Assembly (NCBI GenBank): GCA_028023455.1
Contig: JAQFVV010006245.1
Location: forward strand, 7,271,331 to 7,335,330
Direction of reading: 5' to 3'
Length of the DNA stretch: 64,000 nt
From: Epiperipatus broadwayi
Lineage: Eukaryota > Onychophora > Udeonychophora > Euonychophora > Peripatidae
Shown: positions 1 through 12,356 of the stretch, piece after piece
How the letters are laid out: the number at the start of each line of letters is the position of its first letter
Position numbering within the stretch: position 1 is the stretch's first letter
Position numbers and translations under genes: made by a program
The notes under the pieces: generated by a model
The model's input: the letters and a program-made list of their open reading frames with translations, nothing else
Told to the model about the DNA's origin: nothing
Database searches by the model: none

Positions 1-1172
1 ACCCAATTGTTACTTTCTTATACATTATTATAGTAAAATCATAAGTTCTTTTAATTATATTTGTCCGAAGTATTGCGCAAATTTTAATAGTTTTCGTTTC
101 TGACTGATTTCTTTGTTCACAAATTAATTCTGACATGCATGTATTAATAATAGTTACCTAGGTATGGAGTCCGCAATGAAGGATCAACCATCGAGTGGGA
201 AAAATTTCCCTTCTTTTGCAGAGATGGTTTCTCGCTTTTCCGACGCCCCAGTTAGTGGAGTGAGAGTTTATAATCTTTTGGCGTGGGTTTGATTTCTTTC
301 TAATTTCGACCTTCAGTATACATTCATCTCTTTAAATATCCTATTACGAATCTTCAGGCAGATCTGGTTCCATAACGGCGGTCTCTTATCGGCAGCATTT
401 TAGATATTATAGGTAGTGAGCAAATGGTTGGACGGAGATAGACCGAGCAAACGCCCATTATTCGCCACTAGCCCTCCATGTTAGCGTACCCAACTAAGTT
501 CGTTAACATTTGAATAATACATCCTCGCTATTCTCTAGACGGTTTCTTCCCTTCTATTATTATTTTTTTTTTTTAAGTTTTAGCCAGCAAAAGAAAACAC
601 AACCTGTTACTTCTAAATCAGCTCTGCTTATTTCTCTGCTATCATTCTATAGAATGTTACTAATTGCATCATTCCTTTTCATTCTTTATCTTGTACCAAT
701 CTATCTGGAATTTTTTGTACTAGTTTTACATTTTTCAATTTTATAATTACAATTATTTTCTTTCATTCTTTTGATACATTTAAATATTGAATGTTACTAA
801 TTGCAACATTCCTTTACATTACTTTATCTTGTACCAACCTATCTGGAAATTTGGTACAAGTTTTACATTTTTAATTTTATAATTACAATTATTTTCTTTC
901 ATTCTTTTGATATGTGATTTTCTTATTTGACAAAGAAAGAAAGAGACGCGTTCATTATACACCCCTCCCCTTTCCTTTCTAATCTTCAATCTTTATTTAG
1001 TTTTTTATAATTTCTTTTAAAATAAGTTTTTAGAATCCTTTTAACTACAATTCCCCCCCCCTTTTTTTTATTGGTTTTCTATTTCTTTTAACGAAACCCT
1101 TTTTCTTTATTATTATTATTGAGGATCAATAATATATATACATGTGAGACTATATTATATGTAGATATCGCA
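1..1172 (-). repeat. 3' LTR of gag-only LTR retrotransposon, cut by the window edge
   Basis: This stretch repeats nearly base for base at 4758-5937 in direct orientation, and the similarity stops abruptly after 'gatatcgca' in both copies. Read on the minus strand (the gag strand) the repeat begins with TG (TGCGATATC), as an LTR should. The other end lies beyond the window: the full-length copy on the right is 1,815 bp, so about 640 bp are missing here. I count about 17 substitutions against the right copy outside homopolymer tracts. Short ORFs in it are not genes. Confidence 0.85.
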
Positions 1173-1194
1173 TTACACCGCTCCCTATTTTTTT
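1173..1194 (-). other. Polypurine tract next to 3' LTR
   Basis: On the minus strand a purine-rich run (seven A, T, then GGGAGCGG) lies just upstream of the TG that opens the LTR. This is where the plus-strand primer of an LTR retrotransposon is expected. Identified by position and composition only. Confidence 0.6.
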
Positions 1195-1945
1195 AAGAAT
1201 TAAAATCTACTGGAATTATTTCCTAAGGTCAAGCCATTTTAATTCTTAACCCCTATCTTCCTTTATTATTATTATTATTTTTTTTTTCTCTACTATATTC
1301 TTGATATTAATGTTAATGGTACCCATTTAGTATCTTTAACTTTCGTATGATGAGATTATCTTAGAGAGACAACTAGGTTAAAACTATCTGCATTCCATTT
1401 GATTGATTTGTACTGCTCAAACACCTTTAATCTCCACCGAACACTATCCTGCAAAGAGAGTTGATTTTTAAGGCCACTCCGCATTTATATGGAGTCCGAT
1501 TTTGTGAACAGCATGTTTTTTCCTACAGCCTGTCCAACCTGATCTTTTGAATTTAATATATTTCAATTCTTCGTATCTTTTCAATACCTTTGGGGTTTTC
1601 ACCCAGTAAGACGGATAATGAGCCCAGATCTCTGCTGAGTCCTCATTCTGTTTATTTATTTATTTCCTGTCTATCCTTATGTGTATAGACAAGATTAACA
1701 CACATACTCCCTTGCAGATTTATATGTATGGCGAGACGGCTTGACCAAGCTCAAATGCAATCTTTACATGACTCATATCTGCACACATTTGTCTCAAATC
1801 CAGAACCTCATTCATACATTCTCTACTCTTAGTATTTCACCATCCCCCCTACATTTCTCTTATCACGTGGATTATCATGTTCAAAGTCCATGGTCGCTAT
1901 CCTTTAGTCATCAACAGGTGTTTGTCCATTTACTTTCTTTTTCTT
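1195..1945 (-). other. Retrotransposon internal region downstream of gag, no pol
   Basis: About 750 bp between the gag stop codon and the polypurine tract. It is too short for protease, reverse transcriptase, RNase H and integrase, and I see no open frame or recognisable pol motif on the element's strand. The element is therefore non-autonomous as it stands. The region is slightly richer in G+C than the surrounding DNA and has a TTTA microsatellite near 1655. Confidence 0.6.
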
Positions 1946-3499
1946 TTAGTTTCTATCTGGAGGTTCTTTCTCTCTTTTATGTGGAATATACTCACTTGTG
2001 CTAGGGAATGGACTATTGTCCCTCCGTCTATCAAAGCCTCTGTCCTCATTCGGATACTTCCCTCTCTGATCCCTTTCAATCTGTCTAGTTCCTATTGCTC
2101 CATCCGAGCCGCCATAAAATCTATCGCTATCTTCCCCGTGCCTTCGTTGGGGTTTACCTGGTCCCATATTTATCACAGGATCTTTTGGAGGTTTGAATCC
2201 TCGATCCTCTATTTTGCGACCAGAATGAGCGCTGTCGAACGCATTTAGTAGTTCCGCGACCTGTTCGACCGTTTTCCGTTCAGTGCCTATCAGCATCTGC
2301 TCAACATTTTGCGGCAAATTATGTCTGATTATACGAATAATCTGCCTCTCTGATAATGGACTAGCAGTGAGTGCACGCAATTTCACTACCTGGTGACGGA
2401 AAAATGGAGTAAACGTCTTTCCCGGTCTCCACATGTCTTGTGATATCTGATGCCGAATGTTTTCCTGGTGCTCTTCACTCCAGTAACTGGTAAGCAAAGC
2501 TGCCTTATAATCCTCAAATGTTGTTGGTTTTTCAAACAACGAGTCCCACCATTCCTGTGAAGCATTCTGTAGGTGACTGCATGCGATGGCAATCATGGCT
2601 TCTTCACTCAATCCGTTCAATGTTCTGTACCTTTCAAAGCTACCTAGGTGTTCTATGGGGTTTTCTCCCATGTGACTCGAAAAAACTTGAATTTTCAAAA
2701 ATTGATTTACTGTTATTACGTTATTACACCTGCTATCCCACAAATTTGTCCCTATCACATTTTTAACTTCTCGTTTTTCCCCATCTATTGTAGACCCCCG
2801 CTTCTCTACTATTACAGCTAGCTGGTTTACATCTATACGTACATCATCTACAATTTTCTCATTTTCCTGTTTTATCTCCTCCAATTTCTTTCCCTGCTCT
2901 ACTTTAAACTTCTCTACTTCTCGACACACAGTTTCTATTTTATCCTCTATATGTGCCACCCTTTCCTCTACTTTCATCACAACCTCTTGTTCTAAATTAT
3001 GTACATTTCCCATGAGTCGCTGCTCTAACTTTTCGAGTAATTCAGCCTGTCCGTTCAGCCTTTCATTCGTGACAGAAATCTGATTTGAGGTTTGTTCGAC
3101 CCTTTTACTCAACTCTTCATTTTTTATATCAAATTTGTCAACCAACTGTTTTTGCCACTCGTCTATCATTTTCTTATTATCTTCCTTTAATTTCTTCATA
3201 AACTGTTGCTGATTTTCTATCATTTTCTTATTTATTTCATCTCTTTCCTTTATCTCCTTTATAAAATGCCGCTGGTCCTCCACAATTTTCTCCAACATTT
3301 TCATTAAATTATAATTTTCTATATTAACTTTCTGATCTTGTTTATCATTATTAATTTCAATTTCATTTTCACTATTGGTTTCTATTTCTCTTTCACTAAC
3401 TGTTTCTCCGGATAATTCCGTTTGTTCTTCACTGGTAATTTTTTTTGTTTCAACTTGATCGTCCATTTTTGCTTTCGATCTCATTTGCATTGATTCCAA
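1946..3499 (-). CDS. Gag polyprotein of LTR retrotransposon (Ty3/gypsy-like)
   Basis: An intact 517-residue frame on the minus strand, within a pair of LTRs. Residues ~1-60 are acidic and polar. Residues ~60-245 are Lys/Glu/Gln-rich with heptad-like spacing, a probable long coiled coil. Residues ~270-420 resemble the capsid-like domain of retrotransposon gag proteins (Retrotrans_gag family), with NPIEHLGSFERY, then QEWWDSL about 40 residues later, then a Leu-rich helical stretch. The tail (~425-517) is Arg/Asp/Gly/Pro-rich and basic, and could bind RNA, but has no CCHC zinc knuckle and no protease or polymerase follows. The first ATG is used; Met-4, Met-6 or Met-12 could also serve. Expected role: assembly of cytoplasmic virus-like particles that package element RNA. 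An undamaged frame with nearly matching LTRs suggests recent insertion or selection on gag. Alternative: a domesticated gag gene, less likely inside LTRs. Confidence 0.8.
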   Translation of the reverse strand: MESMQMRSKAKMDDQVETKKITSEEQTELSGETVSEREIETNSENEIEINNDKQDQKVNIENYNLMKMLEKIVEDQRHFIKEIKERDEINKKMIENQQQFMKKLKEDNKKMIDEWQKQLVDKFDIKNEELSKRVEQTSNQISVTNERLNGQAELLEKLEQRLMGNVHNLEQEVVMKVEERVAHIEDKIETVCREVEKFKVEQGKKLEEIKQENEKIVDDVRIDVNQLAVIVEKRGSTIDGEKREVKNVIGTNLWDSRCNNVITVNQFLKIQVFSSHMGENPIEHLGSFERYRTLNGLSEEAMIAIACSHLQNASQEWWDSLFEKPTTFEDYKAALLTSYWSEEHQENIRHQISQDMWRPGKTFTPFFRHQVVKLRALTASPLSERQIIRIIRHNLPQNVEQMLIGTERKTVEQVAELLNAFDSAHSGRKIEDRGFKPPKDPVINMGPGKPQRRHGEDSDRFYGGSDGAIGTRQIERDQRGKYPNEDRGFDRRRDNSPFPSTSEYIPHKREKEPPDRN

Positions 3500-4101
3500 A
3501 TAAATATTATCACTTACCGAGTAATTATTTTATTTCAACTATTATTAAATGCAATACTGTTTTATTAATTCTATTTTATATTAGGTACGTTTGCTGGACT
3601 TCCCTGTCTTCATTCATTAACTCACTTGTTTATGCTGCTTTAAAGATCCCCTTAAACTTACAAACTTTTATTATTTAAATAATAAAATCTTTCCCCTCTC
3701 TTTTTTTAATTTTATTTATATAATGTAGATCGTGCCTAGAAAATCTTACCCCATCTCTTTCTCTCTTTTATAAAATTCAGTTGTCTTTTGCCCCACTTTT
3801 CTCTCTCACCAAGCGATCTTTTATTATTGCTCTCTATTTTTATCTAAGTCCCCGGTCTATTCTACTGTAGCAACACATTTAAATTCTTAATTTGAAACAA
3901 AACCCATTTGTTTTTTTTAAAAAAAAATTTTCTTCCTTTTCTTTTTTTTTTTTATATAAAATATTTCTCAGTCTAAATTCGATTTTCCGATTGTTTGACT
4001 TTATTTAACCTTGCTGTATAGATCACATATATGTAGATCTATTTTAATCAGGGTGCTATAATTTAATTCAATCTGATTTTTTACTTTGAATGTGATAAAA
4101 T
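3500..4101 (-). other. Retrotransposon leader (5' UTR) between PBS and gag
   Basis: About 600 bp of AT-rich sequence, with T-rich runs on the plus strand, separate the primer-binding site from the gag ATG. A packaging signal would be expected here by analogy, but none can be identified by eye. Confidence 0.55.
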
Positions 4102-4119
4102 CCAACGGACTGGCCCCCA
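4102..4119 (-). other. Primer-binding site, tRNA-Pro-like
   Basis: On the minus strand TGGGGGCCAGTCCG begins three bases after the LTR end (TATTACA). It closely matches the start of the tRNA-Pro primer-binding site used by many retroelements (TGGGGGCTCGTCCG). It fixes the LTR boundary and the direction of the element. Confidence 0.65.
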
Positions 4120-4122
4120 AAA

Positions 4123-5935
4123 TGTAATACAACCACCGTTCGGTTAAACACCAGCCGCACTTATAATTATGTGATCGACCGTTTCACCATCGATGATGAT
4201 TACCACAAGCAAGAAGCCAATATACACCCCCAAAATTGAGTATATATTCTTAATTGAACACTGACATAATATAAAATATCATCCCAGCATTATATTTCCC
4301 AATTAAACGCTTCTTCTCTGCTGGGCAAATTCTTTGAATCAAATAATTTGTTCTGCCCAGCGCTTGGAATATTTATAAATTTATTCCCGGAATTATCACG
4401 GTACAGCAGGAATATCAATTATAGCCCTTCTTCTTTCCCTTTATTTACGATATGAAAGGACTTATTTATCCATTTCGATTGCTTTATTATTATTACTCCT
4501 CATTTAATAAACTTGTTAGCTCGAATGACCTAGATTTAATTCATTCTAAATATTTATTCGCTTGGTAAAGAAAAAGAAAAACGCAAATGACTATTTACTT
4601 CCTTTTATAAATAAACCTTTAATTTTGCAATTCGTTATTTCTAATGACATAATAAAATCATAAAACACACAACTACCTATCACACACCAACATAATATAC
4701 ACATAAATAAAATAGTAAAGAATATAATTCAAATTAAACCTTAAATAAAATAGCGTAACCCAATTGTTACTTTCTTATACATTATTATAGTAAAATCATA
4801 AGTTCTTTTAATTATATTTGTCCGAAGTATTGCGCAAATTTTAATAGTTTTCGTTTCTGACTGATTTCTTTGTTCACAAATTAATTCTGACATGCATGTA
4901 TTAATAATAGTTACCTAGGTATGGAGTCCTCAATGAAGGATCAACCATCGAGTGGGAAAAATTTCCCTTCTTTTGCAGAGATGGTTGCTTGCTTTTCCGA
5001 CGCCCCAGTTAGTGGAGTGAGAGTTTATAATCTTTTGGTGTGGGTTTGATTTCTTTCTAATTTCGACCTTCAGTATACATTCATCTCTTTAAATATCCTA
5101 TTATGAATCTTCAGGCAGATCTGGTTCCATAACGGTGGTCTCTTATCGGCAGCATTTTAGATGTTATAGGTAGTGAGCGAATGGTTGGACGGAGATAGAC
5201 CGAGCAAACGCCCGTTATTCGCCACTAGCCCTCCATGTTAGCGTACCCAACTAAGTTCGTTAACATTTGAATAATACGTCCTCGCTATTCTCTAGACGGT
5301 TTCTTCCCTTCTATTATTATTATTTTTTTTTTAAGTTTTAGCCAGCAAAAGAAAATACAACCCGTTACTTCTAAATCAGCTCTGCTTATTTCTCTGCTAT
5401 CGTTCTATAGAATGTTACTAATTGCATCATTCCCTTTCATTCTTTATCTTGTACCAATCTATCTGGAATTTTTTGTACTAGTTTTACATTTTTCAATTTT
5501 ATAATTACAATTATTTTCTTTCATTCTTTTGATACATTTAAATATTGAATGTTACTAATTGCAACATTCCTTTACATTACTTTATCTTGTACCAATCTAT
5601 CTGGAAATTTGGTACAAGTTTTACATTTTTAATTTTATAATTACAATTATTTTCTTTCATTCTTTTGATATGTGATTTTCTTATTTGACAAAGAAAGAAA
5701 GAGACGCGTTCATTATACACCCCTCCCCTTTCCTTTCTAATCTTCAATCTTTATTTAGTTTTTTTCTAATTTCTTTTAAAATAAGTTTTTAGAATCCTTT
5801 TAACTACAATTTTTTTTTTCCCTTTTTTTTTTTAATTGGTTTTCTATTTCTTTTAACGAAACCCTTTTTCTTTATTATTATTATTGAGGATCAATAATAT
5901 ATATACATGCGAGACTATATTATATGTAGATATCG

Positions 5936-5937
<2 letters not shown>
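4123..5937 (-). repeat. 5' LTR of gag-only retrotransposon, complete (1,815 bp)
   Basis: Bounded by TG...CA on the minus strand: it starts TGCGATATC at 5937 and ends TATTACA at 4123, next to the primer-binding site. Positions 4758-5937 match the left copy; 4123-4757 have their counterpart outside the window. At 1.8 kb it is long for an LTR, longer than the gag gene it serves. T-tract length differs between copies. Promoter and polyadenylation signals should lie here, but I could not place them confidently. Confidence 0.85.

Positions 5938-5966
<29 letters not shown>
5938..5966. repeat. (AT)n microsatellite at retrotransposon border
   Basis: A pure AT dinucleotide run starts immediately beyond the LTR end, so the element appears to have inserted into, or next to, an AT-repeat target. 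The other flank is outside the window, so a target duplication cannot be checked. Confidence 0.8.
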
Positions 5967-5969
<3 letters not shown>

Positions 5970-8900
5970 AAAAACAACTCATATCTCCAAATTATAACTT
6001 ACATGTTTTACAAATTAATGATTATTTACATTCCATTTAAATTGAAGAAAGACAAAATTATCCCGTTATATAAAAAATAATGAAACTATATGTACTCATA
6101 ATTACAATAAATATAATAATTATATGATATATAATGAATTATATATTATTCCATTTATATTAAAAATAAGAAAAACAAACTTGTTCAATTATATTTTAAT
6201 AAATTTTTAAATTCCCTCCCACTAGCTTTATAGAAAACAAATCTAAAATCATACTAATCAATAAGATCTTTCATTATAATTTATCTTTTAGTTGATGTAC
6301 TAACTAATCAAATATATATATCAAAAATAAAGGGATTTTATTAAATTCAAATATACACATCTACTATAAAATTTATACTCTAAAATATAAATAATAATAT
6401 AAAGACTACAAACCAAGTAATAAATGAAATAAGAAATTATCTTTTATTAGTCAAATTCAATTAATTTACTAATAACTTTCATTAAGAAAATAAGAATAAT
6501 ATATATCATCTTTAAATAATTACAAACATTATTTATAAAAATAAATACACATCTTTATTTTATTTATTTTGACTTTAAATAATATTAATGTTTCAATATT
6601 AATATAAACAATAAATATATAAAGACATATTTCTGCCTAATAGTTATAATATAAAGATAATAATTAATATATAGTACCTCAACTTATAAATTATATTTTC
6701 AGATTTTAAAATTATTTAAATATTTATCTTAAACATCATCTTTATTAATTTATAATAGAACAAACGCTTAAATTGATCATTCACAAACTACATTTTACAA
6801 TGAAAAAATAAACAAAAAAAAAATATATCAATCTCAAAAATTATATCCACACATCATTCATATAAATATATAATTATTAAATACCTTTTAAAAGTTCACT
6901 TATTGATTTCCTTTAAAATTAATTTTCCATGATTTTTCATCTGTATATTTTATTATTTTTATTTTTAAATCATTCTATTAAAAAACAGAACGATTTCATT
7001 AGAAGATTATTAATTCTTGAATATATATATTTTATTAAAATGTTAAACATACCTCAATTACAATTACTTCCAGATTAGAATTAAATTGAATAAGACATTT
7101 AAGATATACTTTTAATTCCAGACATAAATTTATCTTGAAATTTTAGTTGTTCCATTGAAAAATTCCTTAGAATATATGACGAGATGATGACACCTATGCG
7201 ATATATCCTTGTTACCCCGTCATAATTTATATTTTATTACAAAATATATCTACTTCATATTTTAAAAATGGTAAACTTTAAAGAAATAAAATTAATAAAA
7301 TTCTATCCTTCAGTTGTTTTTCTATATCCCATTTTTAATAACAATAATCCTAATAATGCTTCCTTATTATTGTCCGTGGTTTCATCCACAGATGCTATTT
7401 TAAAACTCATGTTATATGTATGTTCTCTTTTACAACAATTAACATCAAATAAAAATAAAATATCAAGTATACATATAAAAAGTATCAAATCGAAAATTTA
7501 ACATCTTTTAAAATATACATAAATAATTATTTATTCATTTAATAATCATTATAAATAAAATAATCTTTTTATAATTAATAATTTATATGTCCTTATTTAT
7601 TTCAATAATTAAATATTTATAATGATGTACTATCGATATATATAAATAAAATAATAACTTCAAAAAATAACTATATTTAATAAACATAAAAGAAAAATTT
7701 AAATATTTCATATGTAAACTTCAACTTAAAGAGATTTTTTTTTTTTAATAACAAATAACAAATTTTTAAAATATAAATATCGACCTATTGATATTTACAA
7801 TATATATATATATATATATATATATTTACATTGGTTGTACAGGTATATATATAGTCTGTATGTTAGATATTAAAGAATTATAAAATTTTGAAATATATTA
7901 GGAAAAATCTTTGCTTAAAAAAATAAAAAGCACATCATAAATTGTCACATCATCTTTAACTTTCTAATTCTTTTTTAACTCTTTCTTTTTTGTTTTAGAA
8001 TTAGAATACTTATTTATGAGTAGCTGTTAAAAATGATTATTTATATTGTATATCAAAAATTGCATTATCACAATTAAAAATATGTCTTGTGCGATTAAGC
8101 TCATGGTGGATTCAAGAATTTAAGATTTCTAGATCAAGTTCAATCTGACACTTTGGAGCTGAAGTGCCACATGACTTTCTGAGCACTAACCATTTGATTA
8201 TTTTTAAATTAATATATATATAATTTTAATACAAAATTAGTTTAATTAATTATTTTTTATTAATAAAATTTAAATCTTGATTCATGTAGAAATAAATCTT
8301 AAAATTACAGTGCCATTTGACTGCTGGTTTTTCACTATAATAGAACCTATAATTAAAATGATTTAACATATTTTTTTTTACACAACGTGAAATTGATGGG
8401 ATTCATCACTTTGAGCTTTATTAAGTTTTCAAATGATAAAATTGAAAATACAAATCACTTTAATATAATAAAATTGTAATGCATTTTGCTTTACATTCCA
8501 ATTTTTATTTTAATTGATAATTATCTTCTCAGTAAAAATTGTAAAAAAATGTTTTTATTTAATTATTATAAAATAATAAAGATATTATATCTATAAATAT
8601 TAAAATAAATCTTAAGCTAAAAAACTACCAACAACAAATCTTAACGAATTAAATAAATAAATCATTGAGATTTATTATATATATATATTATAACCGCATT
8701 TGAACTTCTTAATATTTGAAAGAAAATGTAGTTGTTAATTTCAAATAAATTTATTAAAGAAATGATATTTTTAAGTCTAATGGACCGATTTCAATGATCC
8801 AAAGTGGTGAAAATATCCATTACGATAAGCATAAAAGATTACAAAAACACCATAATGTTTTAATTGCATATAAAAAATCTAACCTAATAATTAATTTCTA

Positions 8901-9070
8901 AAGGTTGAAACCATTAATGTCAAAAAATTCAGTATCTAGCAAAATATATGTAAACTAATTAATGCATATTCAACCTTTAATTTAACTAAGACAAAACTCT
9001 ATATAATATAACTAAACCAAACATTTTAAAATTATTATTTAAATAATGGAAATGCATTTATTATTTAAAT
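5967..9070. other. AT-rich intergenic DNA, no gene seen
   Basis: Long A/T-dominated sequence with many short homopolymer and AT runs, including (AT)n at 7800-7825. The overlapping short frames near 7268-7501 lie on opposite strands in low-complexity DNA and show no domain. A somewhat less AT-rich patch at 8090-8200 was checked for a tRNA fold without success. Confidence 0.6.
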
Positions 9071-9074
9071 AATA

Positions 9075-9170
9075 TTCCCTCCACAAGATGTTAAAAGTAA
9101 TAGAAATCAGTTCTTACCTTGTGGGAGAGTGATATAGTGAAAATTACACCACAGAAATATTATTTGATTA
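9075..9170 (+). repeat. Left copy of ~100-bp direct repeat flanking the TATC array
   Basis: Shares with 9950-10045 the blocks 'atgttaaaagt', 'atagaaa', 'gggag(ag)tgat.tagt' and 'aaaattacac', in the same order and spacing. The copies are ~870 bp apart with the microsatellite between them, so they may be the ends, or tandem units, of one older repeat in which the array expanded. Confidence 0.6.
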
Positions 9171-9291
9171 TTGGATAATCTCTAGTCTACTGAAATGACT
9201 AATGAAAATTATTAATATGCTTTCATTAAGTGATTTGTGTCAATGTTGTGAGGAAAGCGCATTCAACACATCAATTATCTGTAGTAATATG

Positions 9292-9815
<524 letters not shown>

Positions 9816-9935
9816 TAAATAATGGTAAAGATATGTGTAAGAAATTGTGGTTTGGGCTAACTAATGAATGCTAGTTCAGCATGAAATGTGCATATTTGGG
9901 ATTATAGATTTTTTTTACATATCTTTGGTCATATA
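9816..9935 (+). repeat. Decayed copy of the ~470-bp repeat family
   Basis: Immediately after the TATC array lies 'ttcagcatgaaat' with flanks resembling the 470-bp family at 45049-46468. The ribozyme-like core is degenerate here: CTAATGA in place of CTGATGA, but the hairpin TGCTAGTTCAGCA and the following GAAAT remain. Only ~120 bp can be aligned by eye. Confidence 0.5.
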
Positions 9936-9949
9936 TTTATAATTATATC

Positions 9950-10045
9950 TCTCCATAATATGTTAAAAGTGAATAGAAACCAGCCCCTACTTTGCATGGG
10001 AGTGATGTAGTAAAAATTACACTGTAAAAATATTATTTATTAATA
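9950..10045 (+). repeat. Right copy of ~100-bp direct repeat flanking the TATC array
   Basis: Counterpart of 9075-9170, with moderate divergence. Confidence 0.6.
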
Positions 10046-11626
10046 TTTCATTACAATTTTAATAACTTTGCATGATATTTCTGGACCTACTGTCAAATTT
10101 TATTTATCTCCAATGTTATTTATCACTTATTTAGTTTGTTATATTAACTTATACATAGTTTGTGCATTAAATTGCCAGAGTAAGAATACCATGATTCTGA
10201 TAGAATATTTTCCCAAGCTGTTCGATTCAAAACTTTACTTAATAGTGAATGATACTTACTCAGAATATTTATGCAAACATAAATCCTTCCAGTTCATTTT
10301 TTATACCATGACATAATGTTAATGACCCTCTGTAAAATAAAAAAAAGAGGGAATTCCACAACTTTATCACTATTCAGAACATGATATATATATATATAAT
10401 TTGATTTGGACATAGTAATGAGATTTTCTCATCAAACCAATTCTATCTAAGTATTTTACTTTTTATGTTATACAATATACAACTACAGAAATGAAGAATT
10501 TTGAGAACATTCCCCAATCTGAATATTCTATTTCAAATATTGTTCATCCTTTCAAAAATGCTTTTTATTAAATATGGAATAACCTATGCTGGTATCATAT
10601 ATCTAAATTATATATCATATAATATTTTTTTTAATGTAAAATTAATTACAAATTTAGAGTATGGAACAGACTAAGGCCTTTATAAATATGATGGAGAATG
10701 TTTCTAAAATTATCTCCTAATTAATACAGAAATACAATTCATTTAAAAGTGAGTTCCTACTAGTAATTAATGGTTTTGATTATTTGATTAGACATGCAAG
10801 TTGTATAACAATGATGAAACAGTAACTCACTAAATGGACTTTTGCTTGTTTTTTTCTGTTAACAATTTAAGAAAAGTAGTAATTTTTTACAAAGCAAAAA
10901 CTTAAACAAATATTAAATCAACTTTTAATTCAATTTTTCAAAATAAAAAATATCCAAAAGCTGGCAGTTTATATGGAAAAAATATAATGTAATTCGCCAT
11001 TCAAGTTAAACATATTGCTATCTTGCCTAACGTTTATGCTCAGCTGTGGATTTTGTATTATAGCAACATTAAATGTACATTTATTTAGATTAGAGATGAA
11101 TTATGATTTTAAAATCTATTGATGTCAAGGAAATTCTTTTTATTATTCAATTAATTAATTATCTGATAAATATTTAAATAATTTGCTCTTTTGGAAAAAT
11201 TATATCAACTATTAAAATTGCAAAAAATAAAAAATGAAAATGTGTTCTAATGGATCTATATTAAAGCTTTGTAGTCCCACTGAATTTATTTTTCTAAAAT
11301 CAAAATATGTTTGTAGCTTATAAAATATGAAATAAACTCATATAATATAACTTTAAGCACAGTCTCATTTAAATATTTATCTTTAACTTGGTCAGTGAGC
11401 TCAGTTAATTCCCCAAAATACTTGCAAATCAAAAATCTTGCATAAAAAGTAAGAAATTATGACTTTCTATGGAGACAAATAAATAATCTATTTTAAAATT
11501 GAAAAAAATATTAATTAATGAATAAACATTTTACTAAGCACATTATTAAGAAAAAAGTACTAATCTGCAGATAAATATAGAGTATGAAAACTTTTTAATA
11601 GCTATAATTTTTTTAAGTCATTAAAA
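10046..11626. other. AT-rich intergenic DNA, nothing recognised
   Basis: No domain-bearing frame, no RNA gene and no repeat shared with the rest of the window was found. The 82-residue frame at 10068-10316 is hydrophobic by composition only and has no start or codon support. Confidence 0.5.
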
Positions 11627-11781
11627 ATCATACAATCACCATTTTTTATGCTTGCTCATAATTGTTATTAAAACAGGTAAAAGTCTCCATATAATAGTGC
11701 CACTCAGTGCAAGCCAGAATAATCAATGGATACCAGAAGGCTTGTGCATAAAATCCCCATCTAGTTCCTATTCATCCAATA

Positions 11782-11823
11782 TCCCCAGACTAGTTTCTAG
11801 CTTGCAGCTTTTGTCAGTGAAAA
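11782..11823 (-). ncRNA. Hammerhead-like ribozyme motif, 450-bp family unit 1 (core mutated)
   Basis: On the minus strand: CTGACAA, hairpin AGCT-GCA-AGCT, then GAAAC, then TAGTC and TGGGGA. Stem III (AC/GT) and the cleavage triplet GTC are intact; stem I forms with several G-U pairs. Core position 8 is A instead of the required G, so self-cleavage of this copy is unlikely. Confidence 0.5.
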
Positions 11824-12234
11824 GCCTTGGATCTGAGAGCATTGCATCTAGATCTTAGGATCTAATGCAACTCTCCAGCAGCCACCTTTTATCTCTACTT
11901 AACTATAAAACTATGAGAATAAAATAGAAAACACAATAATATTTTTAATCCAAACTCATTAGCTTATAGTCATATAAATCTGAACTCAGTTCAGTAGCCA
12001 TACAGTTTGGTGTCTTTATTCTTTAATAATCATAACCACCACTATCATATTAGGCAGGATTGGTATTAAACCACTAAACATCACATGATCACCATTTCTT
12101 ATGCTTGCTCATAATTGTTATTAAAACAGGCAAAACTCTCCATAAAGTAATGCCACTCAGTACAAGCCAGAGTATTCAATGGAAGCCAGAGGGCTTGTGC
12201 ATAAAATTCCTATCTAGTTCCTACTCATCCAATA

Positions 12235-12276
12235 TCCCCAGACTAATTTCTAGCTTGCGGTTTTTGTTAGTGAGGG
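12235..12276 (-). ncRNA. Hammerhead-like ribozyme motif, 450-bp family unit 2 (decayed)
   Basis: Same position within the second unit. The core reads CTAACAA (two changes) and GAAAT replaces GAAAC; TAGTC and TGGGGA are kept. Evidently inactive, but it shows that the motif is an integral part of the module. Confidence 0.4.
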
Positions 12277-12356
12277 GCTTGGATCTGAGAGCATTGCACC
12301 TAGATCATAGGATCTAATGCAACCCTCCAGAAGCCTCTTTTTATCTCTACTTAACT

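Larger units (their letters stand above)
11627..12356 (+). repeat. 450-bp repeat family, locus 1: one and a half head-to-tail units
   Basis: Two copies of the same ~450-bp module lie head to tail: 'ttatgcttgctcataattg' recurs 453 bp later, with all intervening landmarks repeated. The second unit breaks after 'ctacttaact' at 12356 and resumes at 15482 with 'ctataaaactatgag', which is exactly how the first unit reads across this point (11894-11925). The module recurs inverted at 15599-16187 and at 38029-39172. Short frames inside it (starting MLIIVIKTGK) are repeat translation, not proteins. Confidence 0.85.

Noticed and set aside
510-746. 78-residue frame in the left LTR
   Set aside because: Lies in LTR sequence rich in T-tracts. 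The right LTR has indels in the T-tract that shift the frame.
1195-1945. Hidden pol remnant downstream of gag
   Set aside because: Reading the element strand gave no protease, RT or integrase motif in the 750 bp available.
8090-8180. Possible tRNA or tRNA-SINE with an AAGTTCAATCT B-box-like word
   Set aside because: No acceptor, D or anticodon stem could be formed, and there is no A-tail or target duplication.
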